DNA from: Xanthobacter flavus | Lineage (GTDB): Bacteria; Pseudomonadota; Alphaproteobacteria; Rhizobiales; Xanthobacteraceae | NCBI RefSeq assembly: GCF_017875275.1 | Contig: NZ_JAGGML010000001.1 | Span: 4,175,001-4,239,000 of the forward strand | Direction of reading: 5' to 3' | Length of the DNA stretch: 64,000 bases | Program-made: the position numbers and the translations under genes | The notes under the pieces: model-generated | Told to the model about the DNA's origin: nothing | Databases searched by the model: none | Seen by the model: only the letters and a program-made list of their open reading frames with translations | Part shown: piece by piece, positions 10,594 through 19,728 of the stretch | Position numbering within the stretch: the first letter of the stretch is position 1 | Layout of the letters: every line of letters begins with the position of its first letter

Positions 10594-11076
10594 TCAGACC
10601 GGCCGTTCCGCCACCGCATCGGTGCGCGCGGCGCGCCAGGCGTCGAGCCGCTCGGCGAGGGCAGGGTCCGAGAGGGCCAGGACAGCCGCCGCGAGAAGGG
10701 CCGCGTTTGTTGCCCCCGCGACACCGATGGCCAGCGTTCCCACCGGGATGCCGGCCGGCATCTGTACGATGGAGTAGAGACTGTCGAGGCCGGACAGCGC
10801 CTTGGACTGAACCGGCACGCCGAATACCGGCAGGGAGGTCAGCGCCGCCACCATTCCGGGCAAATGGGCCGCGCCGCCGGCACCGGCGATGATCACCTTG
10901 AAGCCGTCCGCCCGCGCGCTCCGGGCGAAGGCATACATGCGATCGGGCGTGCGATGGGCGGAGACGATGCGGCAGTCGTGCGAAATCCCGAGCGCCTCCA
11001 GCGTTTCTGCTGCGTGGCGCATGGTCTCCCAATCGGACTGGCTGCCCATGATGACGGCAACGTCAGCCGTGCTCAT
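10594..11076 (-). CDS. purE: N5-carboxyaminoimidazole ribonucleotide mutase
   Basis: 160 residues, normal for class I PurE, which converts N5-CAIR to CAIR. The N-terminal [16 protein letters not shown], the [13 protein letters not shown] block and [17 protein letters not shown] are family hallmarks. First gene of the purEK pair. A possible promoter lies upstream on the minus strand, with TATAAA at 11111-11116. Confidence 0.97.
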   Translation of the reverse strand: MSTADVAVIMGSQSDWETMRHAAETLEALGISHDCRIVSAHRTPDRMYAFARSARADGFKVIIAGAGGAAHLPGMVAALTSLPVFGVPVQSKALSGLDSLYSIVQMPAGIPVGTLAIGVAGATNAALLAAAVLALSDPALAERLDAWRAARTDAVAERPV

Positions 11077-11151
11077 CCCTCGAACCTTCGCGAAATAGGA
11101 AAGTGCGGGCTTTATAGGAATGGCGCGGCCGCGGCAAGGGGAAAGCGGTGG

Positions 11152-12087
11152 TCACCGCCAGCGGCGGTGCAGCCAGAGCCATTGCTCGGGATATTCGCGC
11201 ACCCAGCCCTCGATGACGGAGGTGACGGCCTGCATGGCGCCCACCACCTCGATCTTGCCCTCGGCGTCGCGGGGCAGGGGCACTTCCTCGGTGATCTCCA
11301 CCCGGAACCGGGCGCCGGGCAGGCGGATCACGCGCATGCCATGCACCGGGCAGTCGAACTGCCGGGCGAGGCGGGCCAGCGTCGGGTTGGTGGCGCAGGG
11401 GCGGCCGAAGAACATCACCTCGGGGCCACCGGTCCAATACTGGTCCACCAGCATCCCGAGATGCTGCCCCTCGGCCAGCATGCGCGCCATCTGGCGCCCC
11501 GCGTCGCGGCCGGCGCGGATGAGGCCCGGCATGGTGCCCGAGCGCATCTCCTCGATGAGCTCGGCGGCGCGCTTGTTGTTGGGCGCGCGATACAGGACGC
11601 CGCCCGGCACATCGAACTTGGCGCCGGCGATGGCGCACAATTCCCAATTGCCGGTGTGGGCGGTGAAGAAGAGGGCGGGGCGGCCATCGTCCCGCAGACG
11701 CTGGAAGATCTCCGCGCCCTTCACCTCGATCCGGCCGGCGTCGGGATGCGCGGGGTCATAGTCCCACAGGCGATCCTGCTGGGCGAATTCGGCGGAAAGG
11801 CGCCCCATGTTGGCCCAGATGCCACGGACGAGGGCATTGATCTCCGCCTTGCTCTTTTCCGGGAAGGCGGCGGCAAGATTGCGCCGTGCCACCTTGCTGA
11901 CTGCGAAGAAGGGTCCGAGCAGCTTCGCCCAGAAAGCCATGCCGCCGGCCGAGAGCCACAGTGGCCACAGGCGCAACCACCAGACGGAGAAACGCACATA
12001 GCCCGCCACCAGCACCTCGGCTGCGGGCGCGAGCGCGAGCTTCAGCCGGTGGATCGCCTTGCGGACGGGGAGGGGGAGCCGGGCCAC
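11152..12087 (-). CDS. lpxXL: Lipid A very-long-chain acyltransferase (LpxXL, LpxL/HtrB family)
   Basis: 311 residues of the lysophospholipid-type acyltransferase family. An N-terminal hydrophobic segment (about residues 20-60) anchors it to the inner membrane. The catalytic HX4E motif is HTGNWE at residues 144-149. In rhizobial species LpxXL transfers the 27-hydroxyoctacosanoyl chain from AcpXL to lipid A. Its position as the last gene of an acpXL cluster on the same strand supports LpxXL over a laurate transferase. It is about 200 bases after adh, and the gap contains a pair of palindromic repeats. Confidence 0.88.
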   Translation of the reverse strand: MARLPLPVRKAIHRLKLALAPAAEVLVAGYVRFSVWWLRLWPLWLSAGGMAFWAKLLGPFFAVSKVARRNLAAAFPEKSKAEINALVRGIWANMGRLSAEFAQQDRLWDYDPAHPDAGRIEVKGAEIFQRLRDDGRPALFFTAHTGNWELCAIAGAKFDVPGGVLYRAPNNKRAAELIEEMRSGTMPGLIRAGRDAGRQMARMLAEGQHLGMLVDQYWTGGPEVMFFGRPCATNPTLARLARQFDCPVHGMRVIRLPGARFRVEITEEVPLPRDAEGKIEVVGAMQAVTSVIEGWVREYPEQWLWLHRRWR

Positions 12088-12134
12088 GGGTCAAGGCCCA
12101 GTCATATGGGAGGCTTCGCAGGGCGGGTGCAGCT

Positions 12135-12256
12135 CCCTCTCCCCTTGCGGGAGAGGGCTGGGGTGAGGGGTATTTCCGCCCCCGGCCCTGAAGCTGGCCC
12201 TTGTCAGCGCTGCCCCCTCACCCCTCTCCCCTCTCCTGCGAGGGGAGAGGGGAGCG
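12135..12256. repeat. Pair of REP-like palindromic elements between adh and lpxXL
   Basis: The first element has a CCCTCTCCC/GGGAGAGGG stem (12135-12143 with 12149-12157) followed by CTGGGGTGAGGGG. The second is in reverse order, CCCCCTCACCCC then an 11-bp hairpin with TGCGAGG loop, near 12213-12256. The two can also pair with each other into one large foldback. A weaker relative, CCCTCCC TCGC GGGAGAGGGA, lies between fabF1 and fabF2 at about 15536-15556. Such dispersed extragenic palindromes are common in high-GC alphaproteobacteria and may tune expression of the downstream gene. Confidence 0.65.
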
Positions 12257-12290
12257 GAGGCGCCGGCTGCGATCATCATTTCAGCCCGCC

Positions 12291-13313
12291 TCAGAACTTC
12301 ACCACGATCTTGCCGAAGACCTTGCGGCTTTCCAGCCGCTCCAGGCCCTCGTTGAAGTTCTCGAGCGGCACAACGGTGTCGATCACCGGCATGACGCCAC
12401 GGCCCATCTTCTCGAGGCCGTCGGCCACGTTGCGGATGGTGGCGCCGAACGATCCGAAGATCTTGTACTGGCGCTGGAACAGCTGCATCAGGTTCATCTG
12501 CACCGAGACGCCCGAGGTGGAGCCGCAGGTGACGAGGCGCGCACCGGGCTTCATGGAGAGCAGCGAGGCGTTCCAGGTGTCGGCGCCCACATGCTCGAAC
12601 ACCACGTCCACGCCCACCTTCTTGGTGATCTTGCGGACCTCGTGCTCGAAGCGGTCCTTGCGGTAGTTGATGACGTGGTCGGCGCCCAGCGCCTTCGCCT
12701 TTTCCATCTTCTCGTCATCGCCCACGGTGGTGATGACGGTGGCGCCCACATCCTTGGCGAGGCGGATGGCGGCGGAGCCGATGCCCGAGCCGCCGGCATG
12801 GACGAGCACGGTCTCGCCCTTCTCCAGCTTCGCATTGTCGAACAGCATGTGCTCGACGGTAGAGAAGGTGATGCCGGCGCAGGCCGCTTCCTCGAAGGAG
12901 ACGCCTTCGGGGGCGGGGATCACCAGCCGCTCGGGCATGTTCAGCACGTCGCGGGCGAAGCCGTCGATGTGGAAGCCGAGCACCCCGCCCACGTTCTGGC
13001 AGAGGTTATCCCGGCCCTTCAGGCAGTTGGCGCAGTGGCCGCAGGTCATGGCGCCATACATGGCGACCGTCTGGCCGACCTTGAGGCCCCGCACGTCGGC
13101 GCCCAGGGCCACGATCTCGCCGGCCGCCTCGGCGCCCACCACGAGGGGCATCTTGCGCTTGGCGAAGGCCATGCCGCGCCAGCCCCATACGTCGATATGG
13201 TTCAGCGCCAGCGCCTTCACTCGGATCTGCACCTCTCCGGCGCCCGGGGCTTCCGCCTCGGGGAGTTCGACGAGTTCGAGCTTGCGGTCGGAGACGAGCT
13301 GAAGGCCACGCAT
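12291..13313 (-). CDS. Zinc-type alcohol dehydrogenase/enoyl reductase-like protein of the VLCFA cluster
   Basis: 340 residues of the MDR superfamily. The structural-zinc Cys cluster CGHCANCLKGRDNLC is at about residues 90-105, and the nucleotide-binding loop reads VLVHAGGSGIGSAAIRLAKDVGA. In rhizobial VLCFA clusters this position is filled by an MDR protein, FabXL5/Adh, required for making 27-hydroxy-C28 acyl-ACP; whether it reduces the enoyl intermediate or oxidises an alcohol is unsettled to my knowledge. It lies between the SDR gene and lpxXL on one strand. Confidence 0.85.
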   Translation of the reverse strand: MRGLQLVSDRKLELVELPEAEAPGAGEVQIRVKALALNHIDVWGWRGMAFAKRKMPLVVGAEAAGEIVALGADVRGLKVGQTVAMYGAMTCGHCANCLKGRDNLCQNVGGVLGFHIDGFARDVLNMPERLVIPAPEGVSFEEAACAGITFSTVEHMLFDNAKLEKGETVLVHAGGSGIGSAAIRLAKDVGATVITTVGDDEKMEKAKALGADHVINYRKDRFEHEVRKITKKVGVDVVFEHVGADTWNASLLSMKPGARLVTCGSTSGVSVQMNLMQLFQRQYKIFGSFGATIRNVADGLEKMGRGVMPVIDTVVPLENFNEGLERLESRKVFGKIVVKF

Positions 13314-13334
13314 TGTTGTTCTCTGAATATGATG

Positions 13335-14087
13335 TCAGCGGTGGGCGGCGAGCGAGGCGGAGAGCCCGCCATCCACCGGGAGGACGGCGCCGGTCATATA
13401 GCCCGCGCCGGGGGAGAAGAGAAAGGCCACCACCTGCGCCACGTCGTCGGGCGTGGCGAAGCGGCCGGCGGGGATCTGCGCCTCCATCTTCGCCCGATAG
13501 TCCGCGAACTTCTCCAGCATGGCGGTATCGATGAAGCCGGGAGCGACATAGTTCACCGTCACGCCACGCCGGGCGGTCTCGATGGCGAGGCCGCGCACAT
13601 GGGCGAGCAGAGCGGCCTTGGAGGCGGCATAGGCAGCATTGCCCTGGTTCGCCTGAAGCGCTGCCACCGAGCCGATGGCGACGATCCGCCCGGCGCGCGC
13701 CCGAGTCATGGGCCGCACCAAAGCGCGGGTGAGGCGGACGAAGGCGAAGTGGTTCACCTGCATCACCGCCTCGGCCTTGTCCTGGTCGATCATGGCGGCG
13801 AGCGTGTCGTAGGAGGCGCCGGCATTGTGGCAGAAGCCGAAATAGGTATCCCCCGCCTCCAGCTCCTCGGCGAAGGCCTCCACCGCCGCGCGATCGGCAA
13901 GGTCCAGGGGACGGGCGGAGACGACGGCCTCCGGCACGGTCGCGCGGATGTCGGCCATCAGCGCCTCCGCCTCGGCCACGGCCGAGCGGTAGGTGAAGAC
14001 GACGGGATGGCCCGCCTGGGCGAGACGCCGCACGATGGCGGCGCCGAGCCCACGTCCGCCGCCGGTGACGAGGATGGGGGCGGTCAT
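13335..14087 (-). CDS. SDR-family 3-oxoacyl-ACP reductase-like protein inside the VLCFA cluster
   Basis: 250 residues, classical short-chain dehydrogenase. The N-terminal cofactor motif is VTGGGRGLGAAI, with HNAGAS at about residue 90. The catalytic Ser lies in IGSVAALQ and the Tyr/Lys pair in YAASK. A VDGG block ends the fold. Placed between fabF1 and the MDR gene, it would supply the NADPH-dependent ketoreduction step of the elongation cycle. The acpXL clusters I recall from Rhizobium do not usually contain their own ketoreductase, so this may be a lineage-specific addition. General FabG would be the alternative supplier. Confidence 0.83.
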   Translation of the reverse strand: MTAPILVTGGGRGLGAAIVRRLAQAGHPVVFTYRSAVAEAEALMADIRATVPEAVVSARPLDLADRAAVEAFAEELEAGDTYFGFCHNAGASYDTLAAMIDQDKAEAVMQVNHFAFVRLTRALVRPMTRARAGRIVAIGSVAALQANQGNAAYAASKAALLAHVRGLAIETARRGVTVNYVAPGFIDTAMLEKFADYRAKMEAQIPAGRFATPDDVAQVVAFLFSPGAGYMTGAVLPVDGGLSASLAAHR

Positions 14088-14118
14088 CGGCTGAGGCCAG
14101 TCCCGGTGCGCGATCCGC

Positions 14119-15402
14119 TCACGCCGGCTCCGCCGCGAGCACGAGGCAGACGTTCTGGCCGCCGAAGCCGAACGAGTTGGAGATCACCCGCCGCACCTGC
14201 GCATCGCGGGCTACGTTCGGCACCACGTCCAGCGGAATGGCCGGGTCGGGGATGTTGTAGTTGATGGTCGGCGGGATGCGGCCATTCTGGATCGTGAGCA
14301 GCGACACCGCCGCCTCGATGGCCCCGGCCGCCGTCAGGGTGTGGCCGATCATGGACTTGTTTGAGGAAATGGGCGTTGCCGCCAGCTTCTCCTCGCTGAA
14401 CACGCCCTTGAGGCCCACATATTCCATGCGGTCGTTCTCGGGCGTCGAGGTGCCGTGGGCGTTGATGTAGTCCACGTCGTCCGGCGTCACGCCGGCATCA
14501 GCCAGCGCATTCTTCATGCAGCCGACGATGGGGCGGCCGTCCGGGCTGGAACGGGTGCGGTGGAAGTTGTCCGCCATCTCGCCGCAGCCTTCCAGCACGC
14601 CGAGGATCTTCGCGCCGCGCGCGACCGCATGGGCGTAGCTCTCCAGCACCAGGGCGGCGGCACCTTCGGCCATGACGAAGCCGTCGCGGTTCTTGGCGAA
14701 GGGGCGGGCGGCCTCCTCCGGCTTCTCGTTGGCGGTGGTCAGGGCGGAGAGCAGCGAGAAGCGGATCAGCGCCTCGGGGTGCACCGAGCCGTCCGTGCCC
14801 AGAGATAGCGCCACCTCGGTCTCGCCGCGGCGGATGGCCTCGACGCCGAGCTGGATGGCGGTGGCGCCGGAGGCGCAGGCAGTGGACAGGGAAATGGGCT
14901 GGCCCTGGGTGCCGAACTTGTCGGCCAGGCGATCGGCCACGGAGCCAAACAGGAAGCGCTCGTGCCACGGCCGGAACTTGCCGGTGGCCGCCGCGCCCAG
15001 GAGGTCGTGATAGACGATCGGGTAGTGGCCCACCGCTTCGGCGATCTGCTGGCGCTCCGGCCATTCCAGCTCCACCGGAGGCACGGCGGCGAACAGCGGG
15101 CCGGGAAACTCGCCGGGCGTGCCGATGCCGGATTCGGCGATGGCTTCCTCGGCAGCGAGAGTCGCGAGCTTCTCGGAGAGGTTGGGGGCCGCCACGCGGC
15201 CGTCGAACAGGAAGTCCACCGTGCCCGCGATGGTGGTGCGCATGCCCTCAATGGGGAAGCGGGTGATGGTGTGGATGCCGGATTCACCCGCGGTGAGGCG
15301 CCGCCAGTTGTCTTCCTTGCCCTGACCGAGGGAGGTGACGACGCCGATACCCGTCACCACCACGATGGGGCGGCCGAACTTGTCGAGATGCGCCTGCGTC
15401 AT
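14119..15402 (-). CDS. Beta-ketoacyl-ACP synthase II-like, catalytic partner (FabF1XL)
   Basis: 427 residues. All three catalytic residues of a KAS II are present: Cys176 in STACASG, His316 in NAHGTST and His354 in SMIGHTLTAAG. It would carry out the successive Claisen condensations that extend an AcpXL-bound chain to C28. The neighbouring KAS paralogue lacks the nucleophile, so this is probably the active subunit of a pair. The gap of 163 bases to fabF2 holds a REP-like hairpin, so expression of the two could differ. Confidence 0.92.
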   Translation of the reverse strand: MTQAHLDKFGRPIVVVTGIGVVTSLGQGKEDNWRRLTAGESGIHTITRFPIEGMRTTIAGTVDFLFDGRVAAPNLSEKLATLAAEEAIAESGIGTPGEFPGPLFAAVPPVELEWPERQQIAEAVGHYPIVYHDLLGAAATGKFRPWHERFLFGSVADRLADKFGTQGQPISLSTACASGATAIQLGVEAIRRGETEVALSLGTDGSVHPEALIRFSLLSALTTANEKPEEAARPFAKNRDGFVMAEGAAALVLESYAHAVARGAKILGVLEGCGEMADNFHRTRSSPDGRPIVGCMKNALADAGVTPDDVDYINAHGTSTPENDRMEYVGLKGVFSEEKLAATPISSNKSMIGHTLTAAGAIEAAVSLLTIQNGRIPPTINYNIPDPAIPLDVVPNVARDAQVRRVISNSFGFGGQNVCLVLAAEPA

Positions 15403-15565
15403 GATCGCGGCTCCTGTCGTTGAAGCGCGCCCGCCCCGGCGCCGCTCGAAGGGCGCGCCGGGACCCGCGCAGTGGGAGGGCCCGGCACTCGCGCCGGAAA
15501 ATACGCTGAAGCCGGCGCAAAGGACAATCGTCCGTCCCTCCCTCGCGGGAGAGGGAGAAAGGCCC

Positions 15566-16765
15566 TCAGGCCTTCTCGACGAGACCCGCGCCTTCGCCCC
15601 GCCAGTGGCCCACCTGGGTCACGATCACCCGGGAGACGCCATCCGCCGGCTTTTCCAGCGGGTCGCCGGGGAGCGGCGGGAACAAGGTGCCTTTGGACAC
15701 TGCCAGCGCCGCAAGGGCGAGGGCGGCAATGAACTGGGCCTCGAAGCCGTGGCCGATGCGATTGGCGACGGCGCGCACGGGCAGGCCGCTCGCGGTCAGC
15801 GCCTCGGCCTCGGCCTCGGTCGCCTCGCGGGCACCGGTGACGCCGGAGATGACGGCAGTGCCCGGCGCTGTGCCGGCCCTGTCGAGGAGCACCTTCACCT
15901 TCGCGGTGATGGCGCCGGTGACGGCGCGCTTGGCCCGCTCGGACCACACGCCGGACAGCTTGGCGATGGGCGTCGCGCCCCGTGCCTTGGCATGCTCCGG
16001 CGATTCCAGCACCAGGAAGGCGCCCATGGAGCCGGAGCCGATGCCGGGGGCGGTGAAGGCCGGGCTGAAGTCGCCCTTCATGCAGAAGCCGTCGAGGTCG
16101 TTGAGGAGCAGAGTGTCCTCACGCTCGGCATTGTAGGCGCCGCCCACGAGCCCGATCTCGCTCTGGCCCGCCGCGATGCGCGCGTAAGCGACGCGGGCCG
16201 CGTCCACGCCGGCGCTCTCCTCGCCCATGAAGGTGCGGGACGAGCCGGTCACGCCGTGGACAATGGATATGTTGCCGGCGAGCAGGTTGGAGAGCTGCGC
16301 CAGCGAGAGGGTCGGCCGCAGGTCCGACAGGAGACGTTCGTTCAGCAGGCGCCCAGTGTCGTTGGAGCTTGCCAGATCGTTGAGGATGGAGGCGTCCACC
16401 TCGAAATCGCGCTCGCCGCCGCCGGCCGCGACCACCATGTCGGTGTTCGACAGGATTTCAGCGTTCTTGGCGATGCCGGCCGCGTCCAGCGCAAGGCCGG
16501 CAGCATAGGTGCCGATGCGCTGCCAGGGCTCCATCTGCCGCTGGTCACCCTTCTTGGGGATCTGGCTGTCGAAGCTCACCTTCACCAGCGGATGAACCAC
16601 GTAAGGCGCGAAGGTGGCGGTGTCCGTGACCGGACCCGAGCCTGCGGTGAGCGCCTGCCAGTGGGCATCGAGCCCCTCCCCGAGGGAGGAGACGAGGCCG
16701 ATGCCGGTGATCCAGACGTCGCGCTGGGTCCGGCTCCGGCCGTCAGTCACGTCAGGCATCGGCAA
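15566..16765 (-). CDS. Beta-ketoacyl synthase-like protein lacking the catalytic Cys (FabF2XL, chain-length-factor-like)
   Basis: 399 residues (a start six bases downstream is equally possible). The fold is thiolase-type KAS, beginning DVWITGIGLVSSLGEG and ending with the paired-half pattern. Aligned by eye with FabF1XL, the segment around the nucleophile reads FMGEESAG, with Glu183 where Cys should be. The first catalytic His motif is replaced by ISGVTGARE; the second His is kept in RIGHGFEAQF. That loss pattern resembles the chain-length-factor subunit of KS/CLF heterodimers. It overlaps the fabZ stop. It is probably a non-condensing partner that shapes the chain cavity; an unknown activity is not excluded. 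Confidence 0.85.
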   Translation of the reverse strand: MPMPDVTDGRSRTQRDVWITGIGLVSSLGEGLDAHWQALTAGSGPVTDTATFAPYVVHPLVKVSFDSQIPKKGDQRQMEPWQRIGTYAAGLALDAAGIAKNAEILSNTDMVVAAGGGERDFEVDASILNDLASSNDTGRLLNERLLSDLRPTLSLAQLSNLLAGNISIVHGVTGSSRTFMGEESAGVDAARVAYARIAAGQSEIGLVGGAYNAEREDTLLLNDLDGFCMKGDFSPAFTAPGIGSGSMGAFLVLESPEHAKARGATPIAKLSGVWSERAKRAVTGAITAKVKVLLDRAGTAPGTAVISGVTGAREATEAEAEALTASGLPVRAVANRIGHGFEAQFIAALALAALAVSKGTLFPPLPGDPLEKPADGVSRVIVTQVGHWRGEGAGLVEKA

Positions 16766-17225
16766 ATTCCGAAAGGGGGAAGGAGACGTACTCGGCCACC
16801 TTCATCACCACGGCCTTCATCTTGCCTTCCGGCCAGGGGAGCACGCGGAAGGTGAGTTCGGCGCTGCAGATGGGCTTGCCCTCAAGGGTGGCGTTCGTCT
16901 TGGCGACGACGAAGCCGGAACCCTCGTGCAGGATTTCCGAGTAGAGATCGAGATTCTGCCCCGGCAGCACGAAGGTGCGCAGCTTCGCTTCCTTCACGGT
17001 GGCGAGGAAGGGCATCCGGTCGAAACGGTTGCGGGCGAGCACCAGCCAGCCGGTGGTCTGGGCCATGGCCTCGATCAGCAGCACGCCGGGCATGATGGGG
17101 TAACCGGGAAAATGCCCCTCGAAGATGGAGCTTTCCTCGGGCACCAGGCCCTGGCAGTGGATCTTCTGGAGCGACGGGTCGATGGCGACGACCCGGTCGA
17201 TCATCTTGAAGACTTCAGGACGCAT
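16752..17225 (-). CDS. 3-hydroxyacyl-ACP dehydratase FabZ-like (FabZXL)
   Basis: 157 residues, hot-dog fold. The active-site His-containing block GHFPGYPIMPGVLLIEAMAQ, at about residues 38-57, is diagnostic for FabA/FabZ. It would dehydrate the 3-hydroxyacyl intermediates carried by AcpXL. It lies between acpXL (9 bases upstream) and fabF2 (overlapping), consistent with one operon. Confidence 0.93.
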   Translation of the reverse strand: MRPEVFKMIDRVVAIDPSLQKIHCQGLVPEESSIFEGHFPGYPIMPGVLLIEAMAQTTGWLVLARNRFDRMPFLATVKEAKLRTFVLPGQNLDLYSEILHEGSGFVVAKTNATLEGKPICSAELTFRVLPWPEGKMKAVVMKVAEYVSFPLSEFADA

Positions 17226-17234
17226 CTATCGGCC

Positions 17235-17516
17235 TCAGGCCGCCTTCGCAGCGACCAACTCGTCGATGCGGGCGCAGAGGTTCTTGAGCACGAAATACTG
17301 CTCGGTCGTGGCCTTGCCGTCGTTCACTTCCTGCGTCCACTGCTCCAGCGGCAGCTTGATGCCGAAGGCCTTGTCGATGGCGAACGCGATGTCGAGGAAG
17401 TCGAGGCTGTCGATGCCCAGATCGTCGATGGCGTGGCTGTCCGGCGTGATGGTGTCGCGCGGAATGTCGCAGGTTTCCGCGATGATGTTGGCCACCGTGT
17501 CGAACGTCGAAGACAT
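17235..17516 (-). CDS. acpXL: Specialised acyl carrier protein AcpXL
   Basis: 93 residues from the ATG at 17516. The phosphopantetheine site is Ser37 in [10 protein letters not shown]. The protein is longer than normal AcpP and has the extended acidic and hydrophobic C-terminal region with [15 protein letters not shown], as in rhizobial AcpXL. It carries the growing hydroxylated very-long-chain acyl group used by LpxXL. It is the first gene of the seven-gene leftward operon and has a near-consensus promoter about 130 bases upstream. Confidence 0.94.
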   Translation of the reverse strand: MSSTFDTVANIIAETCDIPRDTITPDSHAIDDLGIDSLDFLDIAFAIDKAFGIKLPLEQWTQEVNDGKATTEQYFVLKNLCARIDELVAAKAA

Positions 17517-17644
17517 GGACTGACGCCTCTCGTATGCTCGGCCCTTGCGGTCGCGGCCCGCCCGCGTGGCGCGCAGGCATGGTGCAGGGCACCGACCGGG
17601 GCCGAGGGATGGCCGCATGGCCCCTTCGGAATGAGTTGTCGGCC

Positions 17645-17673
17645 CCTATAGCGAAGGCTGCAAGAGGTTTCAA
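17645..17673 (-). promoter_or_regulatory. Sigma-70-type promoter for the acpXL operon
   Basis: On the minus strand TTGAAA (17668-17673), a 17-base spacer, then TATAGG (17645-17650). This is close to consensus with ideal spacing. It gives a leader of about 120 nt before the acpXL ATG. The rest of the gap 17517-17884 shows no convincing gene. Confidence 0.72.
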
Positions 17674-17884
17674 TGGCCGACGCCGAACGGTCCGCGCGAG
17701 AGGTCTCCCGCGGCGGCACCGTGCGCTGACGCTGCTTCGCACGCCAGCCGCCCGGAGGCAAGGGGGAAGCCGGCGGGCGGCCACGCGCAGCCGCGCTCAA
17801 GGCGTCCCGCAGCGCCGCGAAGGGTTGTGATTTCGAATGCCCGTCGAGCCGGAACGAATCGGCGCACGAATCCGCCGCTTTGCG

Positions 17885-18778
17885 TCAGATCGGGCCCGAG
17901 AAGGTATTGCACTGCTGCATGGAGCCCGTCTTCAGGCCGCGGGTGAACCAGTTCACCCGTTGCTGCGACGTGCCATGGGTGAAGCTGTCGGGCACCGCAT
18001 AGCCCTGTGAGCGCTTCTGCAGCGCGTCGTCGCCGATGGCGCTGGCGGCATTGAGCGCCTGCTCCACGTCGCCGGGCTCCAGAATGCGGTAGCGAGCATT
18101 GGCGTGGTAGGCCCATACGCCGGCGAGGCAATCGGCCATCAGCTCCACGCGGACGGAGAGATTGTTGGCCTCGGCGCGGGACGAGGCGCGGGCCTGGGCC
18201 TGCTGCACCTTCGGCAGGATGCCGATGAGGTTTTCCACATGGTGGCCGACCTCGTGGGCGATGACATAGGCCTGCGCGAAATCACCCCCCGCCTTGAAGC
18301 GGTTCTTCATCTCCTGGAAGAAGGTGAGGTCGAGATACACCTTCTGGTCGAGCGGACAGTAGAACGGCCCCATGGCCGATTGCGCGCCGCCGCAGGCCGA
18401 GCGGGTGGAGCCGGAGAACAGCACCAGCTTGGGATCCTGATAGGTCTTGCCATCGGCGCGGAACAGCTCGGTCCACACGTCCTCGGTCTGGGCGAGGACC
18501 GCCGCCGCGAAGCGCCCGAGCTGGTCGGTGGGCGGGGCGGTCGGGCGGCCGCGCTGCGGGGCGGGCGCGCTTTGCTGGGGCGATCCGCCGCCATTGATGG
18601 CCTCCAGCCCGCCGATGAGAACCGCCGGATTGATGCCCAGCGCCCAGCCGATCAGCCCCACGACGATGATGGTTCCGATGCCGAGGCCGCCACGGCCCCC
18701 GGGCATCTGGAAGCCGCCGCCGCCACTGCCGCGCCGGTCTTCCACATTGTCGCTGGAGCGGAAATCCTCCCACCGCAT
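17885..18778 (-). CDS. YpfJ-family neutral zinc metallopeptidase
   Basis: 297 residues from the ATG at 18778 ([16 protein letters not shown]). A Gly-rich linker is followed by one transmembrane helix (about residues 32-52). The periplasmic domain carries a zincin motif HEVGHH and the typical [18 protein letters not shown] and [12 protein letters not shown] blocks. The in-frame extension to 19414 overlaps the rnhB region antisense and is not coding. Physiological substrate of the family is not established. It is divergent from rnhB. Confidence 0.9.
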   Translation of the reverse strand: MRWEDFRSSDNVEDRRGSGGGGFQMPGGRGGLGIGTIIVVGLIGWALGINPAVLIGGLEAINGGGSPQQSAPAPQRGRPTAPPTDQLGRFAAAVLAQTEDVWTELFRADGKTYQDPKLVLFSGSTRSACGGAQSAMGPFYCPLDQKVYLDLTFFQEMKNRFKAGGDFAQAYVIAHEVGHHVENLIGILPKVQQAQARASSRAEANNLSVRVELMADCLAGVWAYHANARYRILEPGDVEQALNAASAIGDDALQKRSQGYAVPDSFTHGTSQQRVNWFTRGLKTGSMQQCNTFSGPI

Positions 18779-18954
18779 GCTCTTCTCCCGCGGACGCCAA
18801 CGCCGGCAGCTTGAACCGTGACCTTGAACATGGGCTGACACGGCACGAGGAGCAATCCCCGGCCGCGGCCGCGGTTCCATGCTATCAACGACGTCAGTGG
18901 CCGAATCGCTCGGCCTGCCCGTCGCCGGGGCCTCACCGGGCGAGCACCGGACCG

Positions 18955-19704
18955 ATGCCACCGCGCCGAGAGCCGAACTCCAGCCAGACTGTTGCGCAGA
19001 CCGCCGCGCGCCCGCGTGGCCGGCCGCGCAAGGTGGCGGCGCCAGTCGCGACCCTGTGGACAGGTCTCGATTTCGCGCGCGAGCGCGGCCTTTACGCTCA
19101 GGGACATACCCCTGTCGCGGGTGCCGACGAAGTGGGACGGGGGCCGCTGGCCGGTCCCGTGGTCGCCGCCGCCGTGGTGCTCGACCCGGCGCGGGTGCCG
19201 CAGGGGCTGGACGATTCGAAGCGGCTGACACGGGCCAAGCGCGAGGCCCTGTATCTGGAAATCTGCGCCACCGCCGAGGTGGCGGTGGCCATGGCGCCGC
19301 CGGAGCGCATCGACCGCGACAATATCCGGCAGGCGACCCTGTGGGCGCTGGCGCAGGCGGTGCGGGGGCTGCCGTGCCGTCCTGCCTTCCTGCTGGTGGA
19401 TGGCAACGATCCACCCAAGGTGCCCTGTGCGGTCGAGGCGATCATCGGCGGGGACGGGCTGATTGCCTCCATCGCCGCCGCTTCCATCGTCGCCAAGGTG
19501 GTGCGGGACCGGCTGATGGCCGGTGTGGGCGCGGCCTTCCCCGCCTACGGCTTCGAGCGGCACATGGGCTACGCGACGGCCGAGCACAGTACGGCGCTCG
19601 TCACCCACGGCCCCTGCCTGCATCACCGCCGGTCCTTCGCGCCGGTGCGCGAGCAGCAGCTCGGCCTGTTCCGTGGAGCCAACGTGCCCGAGGCGGCGGA
19701 ATAG
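18955..19704 (+). CDS. rnhB: Ribonuclease HII
   Basis: 249 residues from the ATG at 18955; an upstream in-frame start adds non-conserved residues. Removes RNA from RNA/DNA hybrids in the cytoplasm. The [14 protein letters not shown] block carries the first two acidic catalytic residues; [14 protein letters not shown] and [13 protein letters not shown] follow in order. A basic N-terminal extension ([12 protein letters not shown]) may help nucleic acid binding and is common in this order. Confidence 0.93.
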   Translation: MPPRREPNSSQTVAQTAARPRGRPRKVAAPVATLWTGLDFARERGLYAQGHTPVAGADEVGRGPLAGPVVAAAVVLDPARVPQGLDDSKRLTRAKREALYLEICATAEVAVAMAPPERIDRDNIRQATLWALAQAVRGLPCRPAFLLVDGNDPPKVPCAVEAIIGGDGLIASIAAASIVAKVVRDRLMAGVGAAFPAYGFERHMGYATAEHSTALVTHGPCLHHRRSFAPVREQQLGLFRGANVPEAAE

Positions 19705-19728
19705 GTTACGCCGCGCCGCTACGCGCCC

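Noticed and set aside
10480-12666. Plus-strand ORF of about 730 codons over purK, purE and lpxXL
   Set aside because: Runs opposite to three well-supported genes and contains no recognisable motif.
14119-16765. Treating the second ketosynthase as a pseudogene
   Set aside because: The frame is full length and overlaps its neighbour. Only the active-site residues are changed, in a coherent pattern, so a non-catalytic partner role is more likely than decay.
17534-17830. Possible small plus-strand gene upstream of acpXL
   Set aside because: Arg/Gly-rich composition, no ribosome-binding site, and it overlaps the acpXL promoter antisense.
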